A stretch of DNA of 64,000 nt from Nocardioides sp. (GTDB lineage: Bacteria > Actinomycetota > Actinomycetes > Propionibacteriales > Nocardioidaceae). Below are positions 24,714-33,199 of this stretch, in pieces. The notes below the pieces were generated by a model that saw only the letters and a list, made by a program, of their open reading frames with translations, did no database searches and had not been told where the DNA came from. A program made the translations under genes and the position numbers. Position 1 is the stretch's first letter. Every line of letters starts with the position of its first letter. The stretch covers positions 22,007 through 86,006 of the forward strand of contig NZ_JAOPWY010000085.1 of NCBI RefSeq assembly GCF_025965415.1, given 5' to 3'.

Positions 24714-25826
24714 TCAGGCCCGCGCGCGCCACTCCTCGGCGAGCAGGGCGTACTCGTAGGAGTCGGTCCAGGTGCCCTTGGACCAGAAGTCGCCGACCTT
24801 GTGGCTCTCGCGCCGCATCCCGAGGCGCTCGCAGAGCGCGGCGGAGCGGTCGTTGCGCGCGTCGAGGTTGGCGACGATGCGCCGCAGCCCGTAGTGGTCG
24901 AAGCCCAGCCGGAGCACCGCCTGCGCGGCCTCGGTGGCATAGCCGCGACCGCCGTGCTGCGGCAGGATCGTCCAGCCGATCTCGCCCTCGCTGAGCCCGG
25001 TGCCCTGCAGGTGCAGCATCGAGTCGCCGATGACCGCCCCCTCGTGCTCGACGGCCATGCCCACGAACCGCCCGTCGCCGGGCTCGGTGCGCCGGCGCAC
25101 CATCTCCCGCACCTCGGCCGGGTTCTGCTGACGGCTCAGCAGGAGGCTGGTCCACTCCTCGGAGGCCCAGGCGTCGACGAACGCGTCGGCGTCGCGGGCC
25201 TCGAAGGGTCGCAGCACCAGCCGCTCGGTGCGCAGCGGCCAGGTCGGCGTCGCCGGCGTCAGGAACTCCCGGCGCGGGGCGTCGACCCACCTCTCGCGCA
25301 CGGTCGGTCCGGCGAAGCGCAGCCGGTCGTACGCCGTCATCGGCAGCAGCAGCGAGTCGAGCCCGGGGACGGCGAGCACGCCGTCGACCGCCTCGCCGAG
25401 CATCCCGCGCGCGACGGGGTCGTGCGGGTCCTGGCGCAGGAGGTCGACCGCGGCGGCGGCCTCGGCCACGCGCTCGGTCTTCTGCCTGATCCGCACCGGC
25501 GAGACCTCGCGCAGGCAGACGTGCTGCCCCGACAGGTAGTGGAGCCACTCCCGCTGACCGGTCGCGGTGTCGTCGTCCCAGAACGCGACGAACCAGTCGT
25601 GCAGCCGGTCCACCCCGCCGGCGATCTCGGCCGGCCTCCCGTGGGCCGCGGGCACCATCGGCGTGCCGTCGTGGAGGACGTACGACGGCAGCGGCAGGAG
25701 GTCGTCGAGCATCAGGGCCATCGCCTCGGGCGTGGCGGGGACGAAGTGCTCGCGGACGTAGGCGTCGTCCTCGGCGGTCATCGGGTGGTCGCCGTTGACG
25801 GCGACGTAGCGGTCGTGGACCGCCAT
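24714..25826 (-). CDS. DUF6058-like domain fused to GNAT acetyltransferase
   Basis: The 370-residue protein has two parts. Residues 1 to about 190 (RYVAVNGDHPMTAEDDAYV, then LPLPSYVLHDGTPMVP) look like the DUF6058 family, associated with natural-product proteins of unknown role. Residues from about 195 form a RimJ/RimL-type GNAT domain: TERLVLRPFEARDADAFVDA, the acetyl-CoA loop QHGGRGYATEAAQAVL and NDRSAALCERLGMRRES. The ATG at 25826 lies 14 bases behind the GDT1-type gene, implying one operon. Longer upstream frames are antisense-like and rejected. The acetylated substrate is unknown. Confidence 0.75.
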   Translation of the reverse strand: MAVHDRYVAVNGDHPMTAEDDAYVREHFVPATPEAMALMLDDLLPLPSYVLHDGTPMVPAAHGRPAEIAGGVDRLHDWFVAFWDDDTATGQREWLHYLSGQHVCLREVSPVRIRQKTERVAEAAAAVDLLRQDPHDPVARGMLGEAVDGVLAVPGLDSLLLPMTAYDRLRFAGPTVRERWVDAPRREFLTPATPTWPLRTERLVLRPFEARDADAFVDAWASEEWTSLLLSRQQNPAEVREMVRRRTEPGDGRFVGMAVEHEGAVIGDSMLHLQGTGLSEGEIGWTILPQHGGRGYATEAAQAVLRLGFDHYGLRRIVANLDARNDRSAALCERLGMRRESHKVGDFWSKGTWTDSYEYALLAEEWRARA

Positions 25827-25840
25827 CGCGACCCGAGGCG

Positions 25841-26446
25841 TCAGCTCGTCATCTCCCACACGGTCAACCCTGCCATCAACACGCAGACCGTCGCACCCAC
25901 GTAGTGCAGGGCCGAGAGCCTGACCCGCTGGAGCAGCAGGCGCCCGACGATCACCGCGAGGCCGGAGACCGCCAGGAGCGCGCCCCAGGCGCCGAGGAAG
26001 ACCGAGACCGGGTCGTCGTACTTCGCGACGAGGGAGATCGTCAGGAGCTGGGACAGGTCGCCCCACTCGGCGGCGAAGAGCACGAGGAACGACGTGACCA
26101 CGACGCGGAACCCGTGGGCGGTGGAGTCGGCCTTCGCGGCGTACTCGTCCTCCTGCCCGGGCTCGTCCGCGTCGGCGGTCCGCGCCTCGCGGAACAAGAT
26201 GACCGCGCCGATCACGAACATCAGCGCGGCGATGCCGTGGACGAGCTGCTCGGGCAGGAAGGAGGCGGCCTTGCCGAGGCCGACCGCGACGCCCGTCTGC
26301 ACCAGGAAGGCCAGCGCGACCCCGATCCAGACGAAGAGGGGTCGCATCTTGGTCGACATCACCAGCGTGGCGATGAAGGTCTTGTCGGGGAGCTCGACGA
26401 CGAAGATGGCGCCGAACGCGAGGGCCACCACGAGGAGATCGATCAC
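25841..26446 (-). CDS. TMEM165/GDT1 (UPF0016) family cation transporter
   Basis: The 201-residue membrane protein has six predicted helices in two repeats, each with the family acidic motif: ELPDKTF in the first helix and EWGDLSQ in the fourth. GDT1-family members transport Mn2+ or Ca2+ out of the cytoplasm. The first motif has Pro where Gly is most common, a frequent variant. It starts at a GTG and lies 34 bases after the prephenate dehydratase gene on the same strand. Confidence 0.88.
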   Translation of the reverse strand: MIDLLVVALAFGAIFVVELPDKTFIATLVMSTKMRPLFVWIGVALAFLVQTGVAVGLGKAASFLPEQLVHGIAALMFVIGAVILFREARTADADEPGQEDEYAAKADSTAHGFRVVVTSFLVLFAAEWGDLSQLLTISLVAKYDDPVSVFLGAWGALLAVSGLAVIVGRLLLQRVRLSALHYVGATVCVLMAGLTVWEMTS

Positions 26447-26480
26447 CGGCAGAGTGTGTCAGCCGGTGCCCGACCGGGGG

Positions 26481-27341
26481 CTAGGCACCCCGGAACGCGT
26501 CCGCCGCATAGACCCCGAGGACCTTGACCTCGGTGGTGAAGAAGGCCAGCTCCTCCAGCGCGTTGCGCACGCCCGGGTCGTCGGGGTGGCCGTCGACCTC
26601 GGCGAGGACCTGCGTCGCGGTGAAGTGGCCACCGACCATGTAGCTCTCGAGCTTGGTCATGTTGACGCCGTTGGTGGCGAAGCCGCCGAGCGCCTTGTAG
26701 AGCGCCGCGGGGAGGTTGCGGACGTTGAAGATGAAGGTCGTCACGACGGGCCCGTCCCCGGCGCTCGCCTGCTCGAAGTCGCGGGACAGCACCACGAAGC
26801 GGGTCGTGTTGTGGTCCTCGTCCTCGATCTCCTCGCGCAGCACCTGGAGGCCGTAGATCTCAGCGGCCAGCGGCGGCGCGATCGCGGCCTGGGTCGGGTC
26901 GCCGGACTCCGCGACCTCACGGGCCGCGCCGGCGGTGTCACCGGCGACGACGGGGGTGAGGCCGAGCTCGCGGATCACCCCGCGGCACTGCCCGAGCGCG
27001 TGGACGTGGCTGTGCACGGTGCGCAGCGACCCGATACTCGCCTCCGGCAGCGCCATGAGAGAGAACTGGATGCGCAGGAACCGCTCACCGACGATGTGCA
27101 GGTCGGAGGTCGGCAGGAAGTGGTGGATGTCGGCCACGCGGCCGGCGATCGAGTTGTCGATCGGGATCATCGCGAGGTCGGCGTGGCCGTTCTCCACGGC
27201 CGCGAAGGCGTCCTCGAAGGAGGCGCACGGCACCGCTTCCCAGTCCGGGTAGGCCTGCTGGCACACCAGGTGGGAGTTGGCTCCCGGCTCGCCCTGGTAG
27301 GCGATGCGGCGGGTCGGGCCCGGCCCCTCTGGCTGCGTCAC
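26481..27341 (-). CDS. pheA: Prephenate dehydratase
   Basis: The 286-residue protein converts prephenate to phenylpyruvate in phenylalanine synthesis. The catalytic domain shows IAYQGEPGANSH, MIPIDNSIAGRVADIHHFLP and the active-site NTTRF. A C-terminal ACT domain has LPAALYKALGGFATNGVNMT and the regulatory ESYM (ESRP in many homologues). It is monofunctional, with no chorismate mutase domain. It starts at a GTG at 27341. It may be co-transcribed with the GDT1-type and DUF6058-GNAT genes downstream. Confidence 0.93.
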   Translation of the reverse strand: MTQPEGPGPTRRIAYQGEPGANSHLVCQQAYPDWEAVPCASFEDAFAAVENGHADLAMIPIDNSIAGRVADIHHFLPTSDLHIVGERFLRIQFSLMALPEASIGSLRTVHSHVHALGQCRGVIRELGLTPVVAGDTAGAAREVAESGDPTQAAIAPPLAAEIYGLQVLREEIEDEDHNTTRFVVLSRDFEQASAGDGPVVTTFIFNVRNLPAALYKALGGFATNGVNMTKLESYMVGGHFTATQVLAEVDGHPDDPGVRNALEELAFFTTEVKVLGVYAADAFRGA

Positions 27342-27398
27342 GTCGGGGAGTCTGGCACGACCGGCCGTGTCCGACCGGCCCTGACCGCCCCGCGAACA

Positions 27399-27404
27399 TA
27401 GGCT
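27399..27404 (+). promoter_or_regulatory. -10 element for the DUF4446 gene
   Basis: TAGGCT lies six bases before the GTG start at 27411, consistent with leaderless transcription. Confidence 0.45.
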
Positions 27405-27410
27405 CGGGGC

Positions 27411-27809
27411 GTGCTCGCCCTCTCCGTCGCCGCCGTCGTCCTCGCCGCCCTGGCCTGCGTCCTCGCCGGCCTCGCGCTGCGTCGTACGCCCCCGCGTCCC
27501 GGCGGTGACGGTGTCGATGCGCTGCCCGAGGACGTGCACGGCCTCCGGCAGGAGGTCGCGGCCCTCAAGGCGGAGAACGCCGACGCGCTGCGCCACCTCT
27601 CGGTCGTGCGCTACGACGCCTTCGGCGACGTGGGCGGTCACCTGAGCTGGAGCCTGGCGCTGCTCGACGACGCCGGCCACGGCACCGTGCTGACCTCGAT
27701 CCACGGCCGCAGCGAGGCCCGCACCTACGCCAAGTCCATCGCCGGCTGGACGTGCGAGCAGCAGCTCTCCCCCGAGGAGCTCGAGGCGATCGAGCACGCC
27801 CGCCCCTGA
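27411..27809 (+). CDS. DUF4446 family protein
   Basis: The 132-residue protein has one N-terminal transmembrane helix (residues about 1-23), a short coiled region and the DUF4446 core: VVRYDAFGDVGGHLSWSLAL, DAGHGTVLTSIHGR and ARTYAKSI. The family is widespread in Gram-positive bacteria and of unknown function. It likely sits in the membrane with the conserved domain in the cytoplasm. It is divergent from pheA. Confidence 0.85.
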   Translation: MLALSVAAVVLAALACVLAGLALRRTPPRPGGDGVDALPEDVHGLRQEVAALKAENADALRHLSVVRYDAFGDVGGHLSWSLALLDDAGHGTVLTSIHGRSEARTYAKSIAGWTCEQQLSPEELEAIEHARP

Positions 27810-27837
27810 GCGGTCACCGGCGCACGTGCGCGAGCCG

Positions 27838-27877
27838 TCAAGATCGCGCACCCGGCGCGTCAGTAGGGCATCAAGAC
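27838..27877 (+). promoter_or_regulatory. Phased TCAAGA repeats before the kdp-linked sensor gene
   Basis: TCAAGAT (27838-27844) and TCAAGAC (27871-27877) are exactly 33 bp apart, three helical turns, and lie 38-77 bases before the ATG at 27915. A closely related pair precedes kdpF, so these may be KdpE sites. Confidence 0.35.
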
Positions 27878-27914
27878 CCTGTTGCCGGGCCTTGCGCGGT
27901 GCTTGCCTGAAGGG

Positions 27915-28685
27915 ATGGTCCTCTCGCCGAACCCGGCCGCCGACCAGAAGGCGTGGTGGCAGTCCCCGTCGCTCGTCCGCGGCGCCGCGGTCGTCGTACC
28001 CCTGGTCGTGTGCGCCGTGCTCGCCACGGTGCGTGACCTCCTCCCGGCCGCGAGCGCGGTGCTGGTCCTCGTGCTCTGCGTCGTCGCCGTCGCCGCCACC
28101 GGCGACCGCCCGGCCGGTCTGGTCGCCGCCCTGTCGAGCGGGGCGTGGTTCGACTTCTTCCTCACCGAGCCCTACCTCCACCTCGCCATCGACGACGGCG
28201 ACGACGTCCAGGCGGCGGTGCTGCTGGTCCTCATCGGCGTCTCGGTGACCGAGCTCGCCCTCTGGGGACGTCGCCAGCAGGAGCAGGCGTCGCTGCGCTC
28301 CGGCTATCTCGACGGGGTGCTGTCGGCGGCCGCCACGGTGGCCGAGGCGGACTCGGGCCCCGACCAGGTGGTGGCCGTCGTGGGTGCCCACATCGCCGAG
28401 GTCCTCGGCGCCGACCGCTGTGCGTACGTCGTCGGCCCCGTCCACGACCCCAGGGTCGCCGTGCTCGACCGCGACGGCGTGCTGACCCAGCACGGGCAGC
28501 ACCGCGACGTCGATCGGACCGGGCTGCCCGTCGACGACTACGTCGCGCTCGAGGTGCGGCGCTCGGGGCGGGTGATCGGGCACTTCCTGGTGACCGCCTC
28601 CACCCGGATGGCGCGGCCCTCGCGCGAGCAGTGCCGAGTGGCGGTCCTCCTCGCCGACCAGGTCGCCCCGCTCATCGAGGGCTGA
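27915..28685 (+). CDS. DUF4118 (KdpD-type transmembrane) and GAF-like protein lacking a kinase
   Basis: The 256-residue protein has an N-terminal DUF4118 region with about four transmembrane helices, including the WFDFFLTEPYLHLAIDD stretch typical of KdpD, and a C-terminal GAF-like domain (about 130-256). It has no KdpD ATP-binding/USP domain, histidine kinase or ATPase. It opens the kdp locus and may modulate KdpD or K+ sensing. The ATG at 27915 follows GAAGGG. A 116-base gap separates it from kdpF. Confidence 0.75.
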   Translation: MVLSPNPAADQKAWWQSPSLVRGAAVVVPLVVCAVLATVRDLLPAASAVLVLVLCVVAVAATGDRPAGLVAALSSGAWFDFFLTEPYLHLAIDDGDDVQAAVLLVLIGVSVTELALWGRRQQEQASLRSGYLDGVLSAAATVAEADSGPDQVVAVVGAHIAEVLGADRCAYVVGPVHDPRVAVLDRDGVLTQHGQHRDVDRTGLPVDDYVALEVRRSGRVIGHFLVTASTRMARPSREQCRVAVLLADQVAPLIEG

Positions 28686-28746
28686 GCGGCAGACAGCGCC
28701 GGTGCGGGCGGGCTCACACCGACGACAAGTGGCCGTCAACGGGCGC

Positions 28747-28763
28747 TAAGACGGCGCCAAGAC
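28747..28763 (+). promoter_or_regulatory. Direct repeat, candidate KdpE-binding site
   Basis: TAAGAC and CAAGAC (28747-28752, 28758-28763) repeat with an 11-bp period, the usual layout for OmpR-type response regulators. The site is 38 bases before the kdpF ATG. Confidence 0.45.
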
Positions 28764-28801
28764 CGGCCTCTCGAGCCCCACACGGGTCGACGCTCGATGG
28801 C

Positions 28802-28891
28802 ATGAGCATCGAGAGCGGCCTGCTCGTGGGCGCGGTCATCGTGATCGCGCTCTACGTCCTCGCGGCCCTGGTCTTCCCGGAGCGTTTCTAG
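28802..28891 (+). CDS. kdpF: K+-transporting ATPase subunit F
   Basis: The 29-residue peptide is a single transmembrane helix (GLLVGAVIVIALYVLAALVF) ending PERF, the normal C-terminus of KdpF. It stabilises the KdpABC complex. The TAG stop shares a base with the kdpA GTG, so translation is coupled. Confidence 0.92.
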   Translation: MSIESGLLVGAVIVIALYVLAALVFPERF

Positions 28892-30549
28892 TGTCCGACA
28901 CCCTCGGCGGTCTGTTGTCGATCGCCCTCCTCATATCCCTGCTGGCTGCCGCCTACGTCCCCCTGGGCGACTACATGGCGCGCGTCTGGACGACCCCAAG
29001 GCACCTGCGCATCGAGCGCGGCATCTATCGCCTGAGCGGGGTCGACCCCGACGCCGAGCAGGGCGCGCGGTCCTACTCCACGAGCGTGGTGGGCTTCAGC
29101 CTGGTGAGCATCGTGGCGCTGATGGGGGTGCTCGTCGGCCAGGCCGCGCTGCCGATGGACCGCGGCCTGCCGGGCATGCCGTTCTGGATGTCCTTCAACA
29201 CGGCCGTCTCCTTCGTCACCAACACCGACTGGCAGTCGTACGCCGGTGAGTCGACGCTGGGCTTCACGGCCCAGATGGCCGGGCTCGCGGTCCAGAACTT
29301 CCTCTCCGCGGCCGTCGGCATGGCGATCGCCGTCGCGCTGGCCCGGGGCTTCGTCCGCTCACGCAGCGGAACGCTCGGCAACTTCTGGGTCGACCTGACC
29401 CGGGGCACGATCCGGATCCTGCTCCCACTGGCCTTCGTCGCGGCGGTGCTGCTCATTGCCGGTGGAGTCGTGCAGAGCTTCGCCGACACGACCGTGTCGA
29501 CCCTCGCCGGCCACTCGCAGGTGCTCACCGGCGGTCCGGTCGCCAGCCAGGAGGCCATCAAGGAGCTCGGCAACAACGGCGGCGGCTTCTTCAACGCCAA
29601 CTCCGCGCACCCCTTCGAGAACCCGACCGCGCTCACCAACCTCTCCGAGGTCTTCCTGATCCTGGTGCTCCCGGTGTCCCTCACCCGGACGCTCGGCACG
29701 CTGCTGGGCAACCGCCGCCAGGGTCTCGCCTTCCTGGGTGTGATGGGCGTCCTCTGGGTCACCTCCCTCGTCGTCGCGACGTGGGCCGAGGTCGGCGCGC
29801 ACTCACCCGCGGCCCAGGCTGCGGGTGCTGCGATGGAGGGCAAGGAGACCCGCTTCGGCGAGTGGGCCTCGGCACTCTTCGCCGTCGCCACGACCGGCAC
29901 CTCGACCGGCGCCGTCAACGCCTCCCACGACTCGCTCACGCCGGTCGGCGGCGGCACGGTGCTGGTCAACATGATGCTGGGCGAGATCGTGCCCGGCGGT
30001 GTGGGCGCCGGCATCTACGGCATCCTCGTGATGGCGATCCTCGCCGTCTTCGTCGCCGGCCTGATGGTGGGGCGCACCCCCGAGCTGCTCGGCAAGAAGA
30101 TCAGCGCCCGGCAGATGACGTACGTCGCCCTCTACACGCTGACCACCCCGGCACTGGTACTGGTCGGCACCGGGGTCGCGATCGCGCGCGGCTCGACCGC
30201 CGACGCCATGGGCAACTCGGGCGGCCACGGCTTCTCGGAGGTGTTGTACGCCTACACCTCCGCGGCCAACAACAACGGCAGCGCCTTCGGCGGGATCACC
30301 GTCACCTCGGACTTCTTCCAGATCACGCTGGGGTCGGCGATGCTGCTCGGCCGGTTGCTCCCGATCGTCCTGGTCCTGCTGCTCGCGGGATCCCTCGCCG
30401 AGCAGGGCAAGGTCCCGGCCACGGCGGGGACGCTGCCCACCCACACACCCCTCTTCGTCGGGATGCTGGTCGGGGTCATCGTGATCATGACCGGCCTCAC
30501 CTACTTCCCGGCGCTCGCCCTCGGACCGATTGCTGAGGCCCTCGCATGA
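28891..30549 (+). CDS. kdpA: K+-transporting ATPase subunit A
   Basis: The 552-residue channel-like subunit has about ten transmembrane helices and the four selectivity-filter repeats of the SKT superfamily; the region [18 protein letters not shown] is diagnostic. It binds and translocates K+. It starts at a GTG overlapping the kdpF stop and ends with an ATGA overlap to kdpB. Length is typical. Confidence 0.97.
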   Translation: MSDTLGGLLSIALLISLLAAAYVPLGDYMARVWTTPRHLRIERGIYRLSGVDPDAEQGARSYSTSVVGFSLVSIVALMGVLVGQAALPMDRGLPGMPFWMSFNTAVSFVTNTDWQSYAGESTLGFTAQMAGLAVQNFLSAAVGMAIAVALARGFVRSRSGTLGNFWVDLTRGTIRILLPLAFVAAVLLIAGGVVQSFADTTVSTLAGHSQVLTGGPVASQEAIKELGNNGGGFFNANSAHPFENPTALTNLSEVFLILVLPVSLTRTLGTLLGNRRQGLAFLGVMGVLWVTSLVVATWAEVGAHSPAAQAAGAAMEGKETRFGEWASALFAVATTGTSTGAVNASHDSLTPVGGGTVLVNMMLGEIVPGGVGAGIYGILVMAILAVFVAGLMVGRTPELLGKKISARQMTYVALYTLTTPALVLVGTGVAIARGSTADAMGNSGGHGFSEVLYAYTSAANNNGSAFGGITVTSDFFQITLGSAMLLGRLLPIVLVLLLAGSLAEQGKVPATAGTLPTHTPLFVGMLVGVIVIMTGLTYFPALALGPIAEALA

Positions 30550-32591
30550 GCACCCCCGACAAGCGCCTGACCACCGCATCCACCGGCGCCCTCCTGACGC
30601 AGGCGGCGCAGCAGCTGCCGGAGGCCGTGCGCAAGCTGGACCCCCGCCACATGTGGCGCTCGCCCGTGATGTTCCTCGTGCTGCTCGGCTCTGTGGCGTC
30701 GACCGTCGCCGCGGTCACCGGCCCCAGCGTCTTCACCGTCTCCATCGCCGTGTGGCTGTGGCTCACCGTCCTCTTCGGCAACCTCGCCGAAGCAGTGGCG
30801 GAGGGCCGCGGCAAGGCCCAGGCGGCGTCCCTGCGCGCGACCCGCACCGACACCGTCGCCCGCCGGCTCGGCGACGACGGGACCGAGGAGCCGGTCCCCG
30901 CTACGCAGCTCAGGGTGGGCGACCGGGTGGTCGTCGAGGCCGGTGAGGTCGTCCCCGGGGACGGCGACATCGTCGAGGGCATCGCCTCGGTCGACGAGTC
31001 GGCCATCACCGGTGAGTCCGCCCCGGTCATCCGCGAGGCCGGCGGCGACCGGAGCGCTGTGACGGGCGGAACGCGCGTGCTGTCGGACCGGATCGTCGTC
31101 CGCATCACGTCGGCCGCGGGTGACACCTTCCTCGACAAGATGATCGCCCTGGTCGAGGGCACGTCGCGGCGCAAGACGCCCAACGAGATCGCCCTCTCCA
31201 TCCTCCTCGCGAGCCTGACGCTCGTGTTCCTCTCGGCGGTCGCCACCCTCGCGCCGATGGCGGCGTACTCCGGGGCTCCGCAGGACGTGGTCGTCCTGGT
31301 CGCGCTGCTGGTGTGCCTCATCCCGACGACGATCGGGGCCCTGCTGTCGGCCATCGGCATCGCGGGCATGGACCGGCTGGTCCGGGTCAACGTGCTGGCC
31401 ATGTCGGGCCGCGCGGTGGAGGCGTCCGGCGACGTGAGCACCCTGCTGCTCGACAAGACCGGCACGATCACCTACGGCAACCGGCAGGCCAGCCGGTTCG
31501 TCGCGGCGCCGGGGGTGGGGCAGGACGAGCTGCGCGACGCCGCCCGGCTCTCCAGCCTGGCCGACCAGACTCCCGAGGGCCGCTCGGTCGTCGGCCTCGC
31601 GCTCGCGCAGGGTGCCGACGACCGCGACCTGCCCGGCGAGGCCACCTTCGTCGAGTTCACCGCGCAGACGCGGATGTCCGGCGTGGACCTCGCCGACGGC
31701 ACGGAGGTCCGCAAGGGTGCCGGCTCGGCGATCGGCTGCTGGCTCGGCGGCGAACCCTCGCAGGAGGTCCGCGACGTGGTCGACGCGATCGCCCGCGAGG
31801 GAGGGACGCCGCTCGTGATCGGCCGCAAGGACGCGTCGGGCGCCGGCACGGTGCTCGGCGTCATCCACCTCAAGGACGTCGTCAAGGAGGGCATGGCCGA
31901 GCGGTTCGCCGAGCTGCGCTCGATGGGCATCCGGACGGTGATGATCACCGGCGACAACGCGCTGACCGCCCAGGCGATCGCCGCGGAGGCGGGGGTGGAC
32001 GACTTCCTCGCCGAGGCCACCCCCGAGGACAAGATGGCCTACATCCAGCGCGAGCAGGAGGGCGGCCGGCTCGTGGCGATGACCGGTGACGGGACCAACG
32101 ACGCCCCGGCGCTCGCGGCGGCCGACGTCGGCGTGGCGATGAACAGTGGTACGGCGGCGGCCAAGGAGGCCGGCAACATGGTCGACCTCGACTCCGACCC
32201 GACGAAGCTCATCGACATCGTCGAGATCGGCAAGCAGCTGCTGATCACCCGCGGTGCGCTCACCACGTTCTCGATCGCCAACGACGTCGCGAAGTACTTC
32301 GCGATCATCCCGGCGATGTTCGTGGCGGCCTACCCCTCGCTCGACCGGCTCAACGTGATGGGCCTGTCCACCCCGCAGTCCGCGATCCTCTCGGCCGTCA
32401 TCTTCAACGCGCTGATCATCGTGGCCCTCATCCCGCTGGCCCTGCGCGGCGTGCGCTTCCGCGCCGCGTCGGCCACGTCGGTGCTCCGGCGCAACATCCT
32501 GGTGTTCGGGCTGGGCGGGATCCTCGTGCCCTTCGCCGGCATCAAGCTCATCGACGTGCTCGTCTCCACCATCCCCGGACTGAGCTCCTAG
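30546..32591 (+). CDS. kdpB: K+-transporting P-type ATPase subunit B
   Basis: The 681-residue P-type ATPase has the phosphorylation motif DKTGTITYG with D303, the actuator TGES (ITGESAPV) and the hinge [18 protein letters not shown]. It hydrolyses ATP to drive K+ uptake through KdpA. All motifs are intact. A 16-base gap leads to kdpC. Confidence 0.98.
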   Translation: MSTPDKRLTTASTGALLTQAAQQLPEAVRKLDPRHMWRSPVMFLVLLGSVASTVAAVTGPSVFTVSIAVWLWLTVLFGNLAEAVAEGRGKAQAASLRATRTDTVARRLGDDGTEEPVPATQLRVGDRVVVEAGEVVPGDGDIVEGIASVDESAITGESAPVIREAGGDRSAVTGGTRVLSDRIVVRITSAAGDTFLDKMIALVEGTSRRKTPNEIALSILLASLTLVFLSAVATLAPMAAYSGAPQDVVVLVALLVCLIPTTIGALLSAIGIAGMDRLVRVNVLAMSGRAVEASGDVSTLLLDKTGTITYGNRQASRFVAAPGVGQDELRDAARLSSLADQTPEGRSVVGLALAQGADDRDLPGEATFVEFTAQTRMSGVDLADGTEVRKGAGSAIGCWLGGEPSQEVRDVVDAIAREGGTPLVIGRKDASGAGTVLGVIHLKDVVKEGMAERFAELRSMGIRTVMITGDNALTAQAIAAEAGVDDFLAEATPEDKMAYIQREQEGGRLVAMTGDGTNDAPALAAADVGVAMNSGTAAAKEAGNMVDLDSDPTKLIDIVEIGKQLLITRGALTTFSIANDVAKYFAIIPAMFVAAYPSLDRLNVMGLSTPQSAILSAVIFNALIIVALIPLALRGVRFRAASATSVLRRNILVFGLGGILVPFAGIKLIDVLVSTIPGLSS

Positions 32592-32607
32592 AAAGGGGCT
32601 GCCCACC

Positions 32608-33195
32608 ATGCTGCTCTCCGACCTCACCCGCCAGTCGCTCGCCGCGCTGCGCCTCCTCGTCGTCCTCACCGTGCTCCTCGGCGTCGGCTATCCCGTCGCC
32701 GTCTGGGGCGCAGGTCAGGCCTTCGGCGACCGCGCCGACGGGCAGCCGGTTCGTCTCGAGGGCCGGGTCGTCGGGTCCCGGCTGATCGGCCAGCACTTCG
32801 AGGGGGACCACTGGTTCCACTCGAGGCCGTCCCCCCACGACTACGACACCCTCGCCTCGGCCCCGAGCAACCTCGGCCCGCTCGACCCCGACCTGATCGC
32901 CACGATCGGGGAGCGCCGCACCGAGGTGGCGGAGCGGGAAGGGGTGGCCGAGGCCGAGGTGCCCGCCGACGCCCTGACCGGCTCCGGCTCCGGGCTCGAC
33001 CCGCACATCTCCCCGGCGTACGCCCGGCTGCAGGTCGCCCGCGTCGCCGGGGCCAACGGCCTGGCTGTCGCCGAGGTGGAGCAGCTGGTCGCGGACGCCA
33101 CCGACGGCCGCGGCCTCGGCTTCCTCGGCGAGCCCGGTGTCAACGTGGTCGAGCTCAACCTCGCCGTCGCGAGCGCGGGTCAGGGTGGAGACTGA
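32608..33195 (+). CDS. kdpC: K+-transporting ATPase subunit C
   Basis: The 195-residue subunit has one N-terminal transmembrane helix (LRLLVVLTVLLGVGYPVAVW) and a periplasm-facing domain with FHSRPSPHDYDT, GSGLDPHISPAYA and a C-terminal LGEPGVNVVELN, all diagnostic. GAAAGGGG precedes the ATG. It bridges KdpA and KdpB. Confidence 0.96.
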   Translation: MLLSDLTRQSLAALRLLVVLTVLLGVGYPVAVWGAGQAFGDRADGQPVRLEGRVVGSRLIGQHFEGDHWFHSRPSPHDYDTLASAPSNLGPLDPDLIATIGERRTEVAEREGVAEAEVPADALTGSGSGLDPHISPAYARLQVARVAGANGLAVAEVEQLVADATDGRGLGFLGEPGVNVVELNLAVASAGQGGD

Positions 33196-33199
33196 TCGC

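Noticed and set aside
24714..26066. 450-residue version of the DUF6058-GNAT protein
   Set aside because: The extra 80 residues overlap the GDT1-type gene in antisense-like composition; ATG 25826 lies between the genes.
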